Assembly (NCBI RefSeq): GCF_046630445.1
Contig: NC_092339.1
Span: forward strand, 58,682,001-58,746,000
Direction of reading: 5' to 3'
Origin: Rutidosis leptorrhynchoides
Taxonomy: Eukaryota; Streptophyta; Magnoliopsida; Asterales; Asteraceae
DNA length: 64,000 nt
This document shows, piece by piece, positions 22,570 through 32,703 of this stretch; within the stretch, counting starts at the first letter, position 1, and every line of letters begins with the position of its first letter. The notes beneath the pieces were generated by a model. It was not told the origin of the DNA. It worked only from the letters and a program-made list of their open reading frames with translations, and made no database searches. The position numbers and the translations under genes are program-made.

Positions 22570-23461
22570 TGTAGTGACCCGTCCTAATCCATCTGGACGA
22601 AGTCTTCAACAGTTGGTCCCATTGCGAGGTTCTGACCTCTATATGCCATGAATGACTCCATGTAATATGAGCAAATGCACATCGGAAGATTTCTTTCATA
22701 CCTGAGAATAAATATACTTTAAAGTGTCAACCAAAAGGTTGGTGAGTTCATAAGTTTATCATAAACAATAAAATTCATCATTTTGATACACCACAAGATT
22801 TAAATACTGCATGGTACAAATGGGCCCGAATCCTATACCCACCTGTAATGTACATGTGATATCTTTTAAATACAATACACCCTTCTCGTGTACGAAATCA
22901 TCTTTCATAAATCTTAGTAACCGTACACATATCTTGTGCACAAAAATAACATACACATAACCTGTGTATAAAATCATTCTCTCGATACATAACATTCATA
23001 TCAATTGGTGGCAATTATCATGTCCACGTAATTCAATGGTGGCAATTATCATGTCCACATAATTCAACGGTGGTAATTATCATGTCCACATAATTCATTC
23101 AATAATCCGCAGAACTTCTGTTGCATAATAACTCATTCGAGAAATGTTTTGCTTGTGTCTATCTCGTCAAACATTTATAAAAGCATTTCATGTATTCGCA
23201 GTTCAGATATGTATTTCAAAAGCATTTAATAAAGCAGTTGTAAAAACATCGCATGTATTCTCAGTCCCAAAAATATAAAGAGTAAAAGGGAGCAAATGAA
23301 CTCACAATACGATATTTTGTAGTAAAAATATTCATACGACGAAACTGAATAATGCAGGGTTGGCGTCAGATTCACGAACCTATATTATTCATATATATTA
23401 ACACATATCACATTTAATCGACTAAATTTATTTATATTATATATTGTATTAAGATTAATAT

Positions 23462-23518
<57 letters not shown>

Positions 23519-23689
23519 ATTATATTAAGATATGTTTTTATATAACTATTATTTTATTTGGTAAACTAATATTTATAATGAAAAGTTGTAATATTTTTAT
23601 AAAAATAAGGATACTAATAATAATAATAAATAATAGTAGTGTTAGTAAAAATGATGATGATAATATATATAAATCTTGATAATGATAAT

Positions 23690-23749
<60 letters not shown>

Positions 23750-25622
23750 TTTTTTTTTCTAATAATGTTAATCTTAATAAGATTACAATTTTTAATTAAT
23801 GATAATAATAATAATAATAAAAATAATAAAAGTGCTACCTTAATGAAACAAGCTCCAAAAAGGAAAAATAACTGCCCATGCCCGGGCTCGAACCCGCGAC
23901 CTCTCGTTCCCCCATCAAACTGCCTAAACTATTGCACTGCCCGATACCTCTTGAATTATTTCACACGATTATTTATTTAATATGTAAAACAAACTGTTTT
24001 ATTATTTTCATTACTTTCTCAACATGATCATCATATATCATTATCATCATCATCATCTTGGTGAACATCATAAAAACGAAGTAGTAGTATCAGTACGTTC
24101 ACGACCCAATTATTAATCAGGTTCACAGCCCAAGTAAAAGTTGATATAAATAATTGGCCCAACATAAAACTGAATCTCTTCGGCAGTCCACTTCGGATTA
24201 ATTGGCCCAAACATTGAAGTTTGATTCAGTTTTTCTGATTAGCTTGCGAACGGGACCAGCAGTCGACAACTCAACAAAACACTTTCGGTGTTGTTTACTT
24301 TTAATAAATTTTATATACACCACTTTATACCTAAACAGCACTAATGTTTCCATCCTTCTTTTTATATTATAATCGCCATATTTTCCTAATCATTATCATC
24401 ATTCATATAATTAATAGGAACAAGGAGAGCAGCCAGCTGTAGACTGGATCCAGGAAGAAGTATGGCGACATTAGTAAGCGTTGAGTTTATTATTATTCGT
24501 TGGTTATAAATTAGAAGAGGGAAACTCAACAGGTACCGTATTCTTGTTATTTTTATTCGTTTTCTTCTTCAATCTTCTTCTCCACTAGGTAATAATTTGG
24601 CAAGTGAGGTATATAATATGGTAGTGTTTGATGAATATGGAAGAGAACCGAAGAGAAATAATAGAAAAAATATATATATATATTAGCCGGCTCACAGTTA
24701 TGGTGATCGTGAAGTCTATATGGGTTTCAAGATGGTTTCTTAATCTTCGGTTATCTGATTCATGTGAAGTAATATTGTTGTTGATCGAAAACTAATACGC
24801 ATGCAAATTCTGTGGTGGTTGTGATAGTATTTAACCGAGATCGAGTAACTGCAGCAGAGAACAAACAACAACAAAAGAAAAGAAAAAAAAATATCACTGC
24901 AGGTGATTACTTTGGCGAAGATGGAGAAGAGTGGCTATTAAATGGGTTGTAGGGTTTAGGGATGATCATGGGTGGTGATAGTTTTCGTGGGTTTCGGTTA
25001 TAAAAGTAAAGGAGTGGAGATGGTGATAGGTCGAAGAAGAGAAGTTGTTTGGTGTTCATGAGCATAGTGGTTTCAGCATGTTAATGGTAGTGATTTTCGA
25101 TCACAAAGAAATAGCAGTAGCGTAGAAATCGGGTGTTCATGGGTTTTGGTCTAAATATGAAATAGAACATATGTTTAGCAGTAGCAAAAGCAGTGAGGAT
25201 GGTGGTTTGGATTGCTAGATTTCGATGGTGGAAAGTGATATGAGATGGCTCATGATTGTGAGTTTATGTAGACATCGTAACAAGAAGAGAGCACTATGTA
25301 TGATAGCGTGTGGTCTCGGTTAGAAATTAATTAGGAAAATAAATTAGAACAGACAAAGAATGGAATTGATTGTTAACAACTTCGTGGATTTGTTTATGAT
25401 ACAATCACTGATTTGTACGAATTTTTGGACAGGAAAGCCAATCAACAATAGTTAGAAAACGATGGCAAACAGAATGCTTATGTAATTTTACTCATTTTTA
25501 TATATAAATTCATATATATATCTATATTTATATCTGTATAAATATATATATAAAATTTTTTATTTTATATATGTATATGTATTTATATATGTGTATTTTA
25601 TAATTTGGTTATACGTATCTAA

Positions 25623-25686
<64 letters not shown>

Positions 25687-26326
25687 AATTTTCTTATTTT
25701 TGATGATTAACTAATATAATTATATTAATACTATTAATATCGATAATACTAATAATAATATTATTAGTAATAATATTATTGATAAAGACGAATAATAAAT
25801 GATAACTAATAATATAATAATATATAATAACAATAATGATACTTTTAATTACTAGTAATAATAATATCAATACTAACAATAACAAAAATAATGATAATAA
25901 TATTTCAAACTTGAAATTAAATATAATACCATTTATGTAATATTATATTATGTGATGACATTTATTGTATTGTTAATATGTACATATATCACAATCTATA
26001 TATAACATTAACTATGTATAGAAATCATATTTACATATAGATTTATTTTAATCACAACATTATTGCTTTATATAATATTTTACTTATTCAATTCAATTGA
26101 TTAATTTGTTTTCTATTACTTAAAATTATTATATATACTTATATTTATATTTACATATTCATTTACACACAATTGTTCGTGAATCCTCGGGAGTGGTCAA
26201 AGGTTAACTGAATCTATCTAAACAGTTCAAAAATTTTTAAGACTCAACATTACAGACTTTGCTTATCGTGTCGAGTTCATATAAAGATTAAGTTTAAATT
26301 TGGTCGGAAATTCCCGGGTCGTCACA
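22570..26326 (-). mobile_element. solo LTR of family F1 (3.76 kb) in the 5' LTR
   Basis: Ends TGTAGTGACCCG and CGGGTCGTCACA, with TSD GTTAG (22565-22569 and 26327-26331). It is opposite in orientation to the copy at 17946. It contains long (TA)n runs (23465-23516 and 25625-25684), an (AAT)n run (23691-23749) and a tRNA-like patch (about 23870-23945). The plus-strand Asn-rich ORF at 23639 is microsatellite translation, not a gene. Confidence 0.92.
23870..23945 (-). other. tRNA-like patch inside the F1 solo LTR
   Basis: The minus strand contains CGGGTTCGAGCCCGGGCATG, a near-perfect B box and T-arm, with TAGTTTAGGCAGT upstream where an A box could be. No complete cloverleaf was found, so I call this tRNA-derived or tRNA-like, not a tRNA gene. 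Confidence 0.4.
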
Positions 26327-26725
26327 GTTAGGTTACAAAACCCCCAAATCTCTAGAAAGATGAAGAAGATTAAAATCAAAGCTTCTAGTAGCACTAGCAA
26401 GTAGTAACTAAGTTGATTTCACCCTTAGATTCAATTGAATGGAAGAAAATCTAGGGTTTGTGATGGTTTCACCCAAAATAGCGTCGCACACTCCATCTCT
26501 CGTTCTGTCTTTTTTTATTTCAGCATTTTTAGATTTCAAGCTGCTGTCCAACTTTTTGTAAAAAGCTTTTATCACTTATTAACACTTTTAACCCATCAAA
26601 ACTTTAAAACTTGCACCATAGGTCCTTTCTCTTACAAACATGGCCCTTTTTCTAACATTGTTTTGTTAATTAACACATTAATAATAATAAATTAATACCT
26701 TTAGTAGATGGGCTGTTACATAAGG

Positions 26726-27716
26726 TTTCTTCGTGCGTTGTAAAAGATTGCAAAAATTCGTGAAGTATGGTTTGGAGTAATCTGCAAACATAAGGATTTT
26801 GTGGTCTCATCTAAGGGTTGTGCTTCGATTAATGTTGATGGGTGCAGTGCCAAGGCGCCGAAGAAGAATAAGAAGAAAAAGGCGGGGGTGGACGTTTCTT
26901 TCGGTTTGAGGGCCTTTGATGATGACCTCCCATTTGGGGAGGCGGATCAAATGGTTTTTAATGGATCATGTTGGTGGTACATCCATATCGGTTCCTGATC
27001 TTGTTACCTCGAATTGCTTCATTTTAGGGCCCTCAAATGTGTATTTTTTCTTATTGAGAGCGGGGAATTCGGCAAACTTCAAACTCATCGATGGTAAGCT
27101 CGTTATACCTTGTTCCAAGAGTACAAAATCCTCTCGTGCGGCGGACAAGTTAGGCGTTTCAGGTTCTGGTTCACTTGTGGTTATGTTGGTTTTTATTTCT
27201 TTTTGGTGATTGTTGGTTGTTTTGTAGTAGTGTTTTAGGTTTGTTTGCTTCGTTTTGGTTCTTGTATGCGTCTTGTCTAGCTCTTGTCAGTTTGTTCCTC
27301 GTGTTTGGCAATGTTCGATTTTATATAGCTCTTAGTCTTGTTTGGTTTGTTTTCTAGGTTCAAGGCTCGACGGGGCTTCTTTGTATTTCTCGATTTGGAT
27401 GGGCTCATATTTTTAACTAATGTGTCTTTGATTATACACTTTTTGTATTTTTTTTCTCAAGAAAACATCAACTTCTTTTTTATTATTTTTAACCGTCAAC
27501 CAGTGTTCAAGTTAAGCGTTACTAATGAGTAACCAACATTTTAACTTAAGCGACAAAGTTTATTATACTAAACGACCAAAAAAAAAAAAAAAAAAACTCA
27601 GGTGTTTAAGTATATAAGAACAATTAAATGTTTTAAAATATGAAAAATAATTAATTTAAATGTTTCATGTCAATGAAAAGTAATTTTTTATAATCTAATA
27701 GTAAAATTTAATTTAG
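26726..27716 (+). other. degenerate coding-like sequence, right part; possible LINE remnant
   Basis: Continues 11949-12363 across the gypsy insertion. It has a lysine-rich open stretch (AKAPKKNKKKKAGVDVSF, 26850-26905), then a T/G-rich tail with TTGTTGGTTG-like runs (27190-27460) and an A-run (27578-27596) that could be a LINE poly(A). No domain was recognised and no TSD found. Confidence 0.3.
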
Positions 27717-27719
27717 TTA

Positions 27720-29631
27720 GAGAGGTCCCAACCATGACAGGATTTCCTCTATGACTAACCAACCATTCAGCGCCACATAGCACTTCCATCTCACTTCCTT
27801 CCCAGGACTAAACACTCCCAACCATGACACTCCTTCCTTCCATATTTTTATTTTCTTTTTTAATTTTATATATTATCAAATAATTATTATTATTTATATT
27901 ATAAATTTTAAATAAACAACATAAAACTACCATTTCATTAAAATTAAAAAAAATTACAATAATTAAAAATTAAAACATTACGACAATTAAAATTAAATAC
28001 TAGAAAACTAAATAATCAAACTACTCCTCCTCGTCGTTCATGTTTTCCAATTGCTTCGCATATTTTTTCTTAATTTTTTCTCGAGCACACATTAACATAT
28101 CGTATTCATCGAGAGGCAAATCTCGTGACATCGGTTTGGAAAGAAGCTTCAACCCTTTAAACATAGTACGCGTGTCGCTGTCTTCTTGTAGCTTTTTCAT
28201 TGTTGATTCGCCATTTCTTGTGAAGCTTGAGTCGATTGAGCAATTTTAAAGCGGACTTCATCGGAAGACAAACGGCTCGCGGCATCGGATGAGTAAGAGT
28301 CCCTTTGACTTTTAGCTCGACTTGGAGGACGTCGGATTGGGTCGGTATCCTTTAACAAATTTTCCATTTGGGTTGGGTCGGGGAGCGTGCTTGTGTTCGG
28401 GTTGGAACTTCCCTCGGTCGGAACATTGATTGGTATATCATCGGCTTGTTTTCGTTTGTTGCTACTCGATATACTTTCACCTTCTAAAAACATCGGGCAA
28501 TCCCTTAACACTCGCTATGCATCCTCAAACGCAAAGTGTCGGCCCTTTGTTTGCGCTTTGAAAGCGGTTCAGGTCGCATTCATAATGTCTTCGTTATTAC
28601 AACCACTTTGCCACATTTTCTCATATTTGTTGTAAAGCGCAATCCATATCTTGACATCCCTTCGCATTTTAGACCATTTTCCACTTATTTGATCCGCACG
28701 TCTTTTCTCCAGAACAATCGAATTATATTGTCTTCGGACTTAACCCCAAAATGAATTATGACTTTGGTTGTTTCCCACACTCGGATGTTCGAAAACATAC
28801 ACAAAACGCTAGGCTAAAATATTTGTCTCCAAGTCGGTCCAAGGAACCTTCGGACACCTCACTATCTTTCCTTTTCCTTTTTTCGGATCACATTCGGTTT
28901 CTGGTTCGGGTTCGGGCTCGGGATCGGATTCGGGTTCATTTTGGAGTGGTGTTTCAGGAACTTCTTCGTCGGACGATTCGTCATGGAGACTTGGATAGTA
29001 AGGTGTTTGTTGAGTTTGTTGTTGGTTCGGGTATGAAGTAAGTTGTTGAGAATGTTGAGATTGTTGGTTCGGGTAGTATGGACGTTGTTGAGAATGTTGG
29101 TTCGGGTAGTATGGACGTTGTTGAGTTTGTTGGTTCGGGTAGTATGGAATATGTTGAGATTGTTGACTTTCTTGTTGGATATTTCCGAATATACCCGCAA
29201 ATGCATTAGTATTTGCAAATCGAGAAAACCCGGTAGTTTGTTGCGAGTTATCGATTTGCCTTTGTTTGGAACTCATTTTTGTTGTTAAAAAAATGAGAGT
29301 GGAAGTATATAAAAATGATGAGAATGAGAGAAATAATATGAAATTTGTGTGTAAAATGAAGTAAATATGTGTTGTTTAAATAGAGTAAAAAAAGAAAGAA
29401 AAAAAATGGCATATAGCCGTTTGATGTAGTCGTTGGGCTGTTTTTGTTTTTTTTTTTTTGTTTTTTTTTGTTTTTTTTTTTGCAACGGTCAACACTCGCC
29501 CACGAATCTGATTAAATTGGACGAAAACGAGGACGTATGAGCTGGGCGGACCCCTGAGCGGCTTCCGTGACATCGACGCCCAGCTTGGGCGGAGCTGGGG
29601 CGGCTCACCTAGTCGCACCATTGTGACCCTC
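27720..29631 (-). mobile_element. PIF/Harbinger-like element with ORF1 only
   Basis: Flanked by TTA (27717-27719 and 29632-29634). Imperfect inverted ends: left GAGAGGTCCCAACCATG, right (reverse complement) GAGGGTCACAATGGTG. The 3-bp TTA target and the ORF1-type coding relic fit PIF/Harbinger. The DDE transposase ORF is absent, so this copy is non-autonomous. Confidence 0.65.
28021..29276 (-). pseudogene. Harbinger ORF1-like (Myb/NAM-associated) protein, degenerate
   Basis: The ATG at 29276 gives MSSKQRQIDNSQQTTGF, a tandem PYYPNQ/QQ repeat region, an acidic EPEPEPE stretch, and a Myb/trihelix-like start VPWTDLETN. Stops then appear (about 28740, 28570 and 28516), but the family pattern continues in the same order: KWSKMRRDVKIW, YEKMWQSGCNNEDIMNA, VLRDCPMFLEGE, a basic/Ser-rich linker (28197-28511), and after one more frameshift KLQEDSDTRTMFKGLKLL to the end near 28021. 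This is the product type often annotated in plants as NAM-associated or GST T3-like, encoded beside Harbinger transposases. Confidence 0.75.
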
Positions 29632-29634
29632 TTA

Positions 29635-29921
29635 TAAACAAAATAATAATTTAATTTACTTTCAGTAAAAAAGTATGCATACCGCTTAACCTTTCAGCCA
29701 CTAAAACGCTGCCACGTATAGAATTCGACGTGTTCAACAATATCCTTGCCCTTTTGGATATTTTCTTCTCCTTTTTTCATATAAACCTTCCCAAAGCAAA
29801 CCTGTTCATGTTGCCCCAATTTCACATTTCATTAGCTTTGATTGACAACTGATAATTGATTAATAATAATACTAATTTCAATCGAATCGCGTTGAGCAGA
29901 TCTATAATTTAATCACATAAA
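29635..29921 (+). promoter_or_regulatory. UBC32-like promoter and 5' UTR
   Basis: 287 bp between the Harbinger element and the ATG. A TATA-like CATATAAACC lies at 29779. ACGT cores are at 29713-29717 (CCACGTA) and 29728-29732 (ACGTG), the type of site bound by bZIP factors in stress or ABA responses. Start site and function are inferred from position only. The transposon has cut the intact upstream region to under 300 bp. Confidence 0.4.
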
Positions 29922-31640
29922 ATGGGGGATAAATTCAACATGAAGAATCCATCGGTCAAACGAATTTTACAGGAAGTCAAAGAGATGCAATCCAATCCTT
30001 CCGATGATTTCATGAGCCTTCCTCTTGAGGTATATACTAATTCAATTTATTACTTTCTCTGTTAGATCTATTAATATGAAATTAGGTTATCTGATTTTGA
30101 TCGCGTTAGCTCAAAATGTATGATTAGGTTAAGTACATGATATATTTTTGATTTGTTGTTTTTATATGATAAATTACAATTCTCGCCATATTTATAAAAT
30201 TGAGGTTCTTATGAATTTAAAGTTAATGATGATTGTTGTTGCTATTGAGATTCATAGCTGATGGCAAACGGAGGCCTGGTTTTGTATATATGCTAGCTTA
30301 TTTAGTTTTTTTAACTTTTGTAGCTATATGAGCTCTAAGGTCACTTGTAACATAAAATGATTTGAAGGATTTTTGGGGCTAAATAGTCCGTACTTTCTTT
30401 TTTTATAAATATGTTCATCTTAATGGTGTTGTTTAAAAATTGTTACTCCATAAACTTATGAATGATCTGCATACTTGCTACTTAGATCCTTGATAAAGTA
30501 AAATGATAGCATATGTTTGTATGCAGGAAAATATATTTGAATGGCATTTTGCAATTAGGGGACCAAGAGATACCGAATTCGAAGGAGGAATATATCATGG
30601 TCGAATTCAATTGCCTTCAGAGTATCCATTCAAACCGCCATCATTTATGTTGTTGACTGTAACGTTCCTTCTTAAAATATTGAATATATATTTCCATGTC
30701 TTTATATCCATTATCTTCTCAAGCTTTACCTGATCATACTAATTGTCATTTCAGCCAAATGGACGTTTTGAAACTCAGACCAAGATCTGCTTGAGCATTT
30801 CGAATCATCATCCCGAGCATTGGCAGCCCTCATGGAGTGGTAAATTATATATTTGACTTTAGTTTTAGCTTGCAGTTCTATTGAAGGGTGACTAATGTCT
30901 CATATGAATGTTATATTTTTTTTAATAACTAATGTATCTGATTTTCTTGCAGTTCGTACTGCTCTAACAGCGCTTATTGCATTTATGCCCACTAGTCCAA
31001 ATGGTGCTTTGGGCTCATTGGATTTTAAGAAAGAAGAAAGGCGTGTTCTTGCAATCAAGTCTCGTGCCGCCCCCAAGTATGGTACTCCGGATCGTCAAAA
31101 GCTCATTGACGAGGTCATCCAACAACTCAAACTCTCCTTTCGTGTTCTTGCAAGTTTTAATTTTTTCATATAAAAGTTTGCATCTCATGCTTATAAAATC
31201 TTGTGGTTGTTCAGATTCATGAATATATGATCAGCAAGGCGCCTCCAGTTTCTCAAGAGACCCCTGAAAATGCTTCAAAAGAACCTGCAACTGCTGAAGA
31301 AAACCATGAAGTACAGAATATCAGTACAGAGATAACAGAAAACGAAGCACAACAACAACAAGAACATGTTGAAGAAAACCATGAAGATGCTTTAAGTGAA
31401 AATCCAGAACCGGAAGGCTCGAGTGTATCAGAGCAGGTTGCTACTGTTTCACCTTCTGCTTCATCTATTGTACACACAGTGGAACCACAGCAGCAGCAGG
31501 TGGTCAGGGTTCAGAAACCGGCTGATGACCGCCTGTTTACATGGGCAGCGGTTGGACTTACCATTGCTATTGTGGTGCTTCTACTAAAGAAGTTCATGAA
31601 AGCTAGTGGACATGGTGCAGTTTTCCTTGATGAATCTTAA
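29922..31640 (+). CDS. UBC32: ER-anchored ubiquitin-conjugating enzyme E2, UBC32-like, 303 aa, 5 exons
   Basis: Exons 29922-30029, 30527-30658, 30755-30839, 30953-31113 and 31215-31640; all introns are GT-AG, and 912 nt give 303 residues plus stop. E2 of the Ubc6/UBE2J class: EENIFEWHFAIRG, IYHGRIQLPSEYPFKPPSFM, then PNGRFETQTKICLSISNHHP with the catalytic Cys at residue 92 (30788-30790), and HWQPSWSVRTAL. After a Glu/Gln-rich acidic linker, the C-terminus has a single hydrophobic anchor (WAAVGLTIAIVVLLL, about residues 272-286) and a short tail, the tail-anchored ER topology. Length and tail match Arabidopsis UBC32 (about 309 aa, ER-associated degradation and stress response) better than the shorter UBC33/34. 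Exon 4 to 5 uses GAG/GTCATC..TTCAG; reading through gives a stop, which supports the intron. Confidence 0.93.
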
Positions 31641-32048
31641 AATCTAAATGTTTTAGGGTAAAACATATGCCTGAAAGTTTTCATTTATATGTTGGTATCT
31701 GGCTATCTATGATTTGGCTTATTGAAGGTTGAAACGAGTAATAATAGTGTATAGGAGAGAACTTAGTATATATAAAGAGCAAGAATTGAAAATTCCTAGC
31801 AAATTGTAATGTTATGTGAACTTGTATCTTGTGCAGTGGAACTTGTGAAATATTTTTTTGTTTCGGTTGGTAATGTTTTATCAGTGTGGTCATGTTTTAT
31901 CAGTGTTCACGTAATTAAAAATATAAGGTCACTCTGTAACTGAGTGTCTGAGTCCCTAACGCCGACAATTAATACCATACACAACCTCTTAGATCAGGGC
32001 CTTATGATGATTAGCAAATAGTAGTATTAATAAACGCAACGTGAATCA
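31641..32048. other. UBC32-like 3' UTR and spacer
   Basis: AT-rich, no ORF. It ends at the dead USP exon copy. Confidence 0.5.
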
Positions 32049-32194
32049 GTGGCAGTAGTTGCATCTCAGTTTCGTGAAAATGGCCTTCAGGAAGAACATT
32101 CACAAGTAATAAGGTGATCGCCTTTCCTTGTGACATTATCGATTGCCCATTCTAATGCAAAGAATAAAAAATCTACTGCAAACCGTCTCCCCAT
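32049..32194 (-). pseudogene. USP exon-1 relic
   Basis: The reverse complement starts ATGGGGAGACGG and aligns with exon 1 of the USP gene at 36387-36567. Shared stretches include GATCACCTTATT, the segment coding ALEWAIDNVTRKGDHL (functional copy ALQWAINNLVKKGDHL) and GAGATGCAA at the end. It has deletions and a frame change after KGDHLI. No other USP exons follow, so it is a truncated duplicate. Confidence 0.75.
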
Positions 32195-32703
32195 AACTGA
32201 TGATTAATCTAAGTGTTTATATACCTCAGTTGATTGTGTTCGTATCGAAACAAAAACATGTTTTTGGTGAATTGTCAGGATTAGAGTTTTATAGAAGTTG
32301 TAATAATGCATGTAGTCCATAAAAACCTTTTTTTTTATGAAAAAAAAAATAAAAAAAAATGTACATTATGCAATAAACTTGAAAAAGTTCTTTTATACCC
32401 AACCTTGCGTTTCAAACCCACCCAAATTTTGAGAGTGTCTTAAATTGAATCTCATACCTATTCCTTCAACCAAGCAACTCATAAATGAAAAATATCGCTA
32501 CAACTTTATTAACCAAACGAATCATTTCTTAACATGGAACATGAAAACAGATCATAAATCCAGTACATGCTCAAGACAGCACCTTTAAAAGGCTAAATTG
32601 CGACACAAATGACTACAAACAATGGAATTAACACAAGGGATTATTATTATTACTATTAGCACAAAGTTCATAAGACTTTGACATCTTAGTAGGCCCCATA
32701 GAC
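32195..32703. other. spacer and probable USP 3' UTR
   Basis: Poly-T/A tracts near 32328-32360. 32520-32703 is probably the 3' UTR of the minus-strand USP gene. No ORF recognised. Confidence 0.45.

Larger units (their letters stand above)
12364..26720 (-). mobile_element. Ty3/gypsy element, chromovirus (Tekay-like), with two nested solo LTRs
   Basis: A complete insertion bounded by TSD TAAGG (12359-12363 and 26721-26725). On the minus strand the LTR starts TGTAACAGCCC and ends GATCGTTAAA. The 3' LTR is 12364-14066; the 5' LTR is 21258-26720 and is split by an F1 solo LTR. The primer site TGGTATCAGAGC (minus, 21255-21244) fits initiator tRNA-Met, and the polypurine tract GTGGGGGAGAGT lies at 14078-14067. 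Gag, zinc knuckles, protease, RT, RNase H, integrase and a C-terminal chromodomain occur in gypsy order but are broken. Without its nested inserts it would be about 8.4 kb. By hand the LTRs differ by about 2%. Confidence 0.92.
21258..26720 (-). repeat. 5' LTR of Tekay-like element 1, interrupted
   Basis: About 1701 bp of LTR in two parts, 21258-22569 and 26332-26720, separated by the F1 solo LTR at 22570-26326 and its duplicated GTTAG. Confidence 0.92.

Noticed and set aside
23639-23980. 113-aa ORF with poly-Asn run (and similar poly-Asn/poly-Leu ORFs at 54433-54660 and 62705-63085)
   Set aside because: Translation of (AAT)n microsatellites inside F1 LTRs; repeat length differs between LTR copies.
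31203-31477. Alternative start of the E2 C-terminal exon as a separate gene
   Set aside because: It joins in phase to exon 4 by a GT-AG intron and completes the UBC32-like protein with its membrane anchor.
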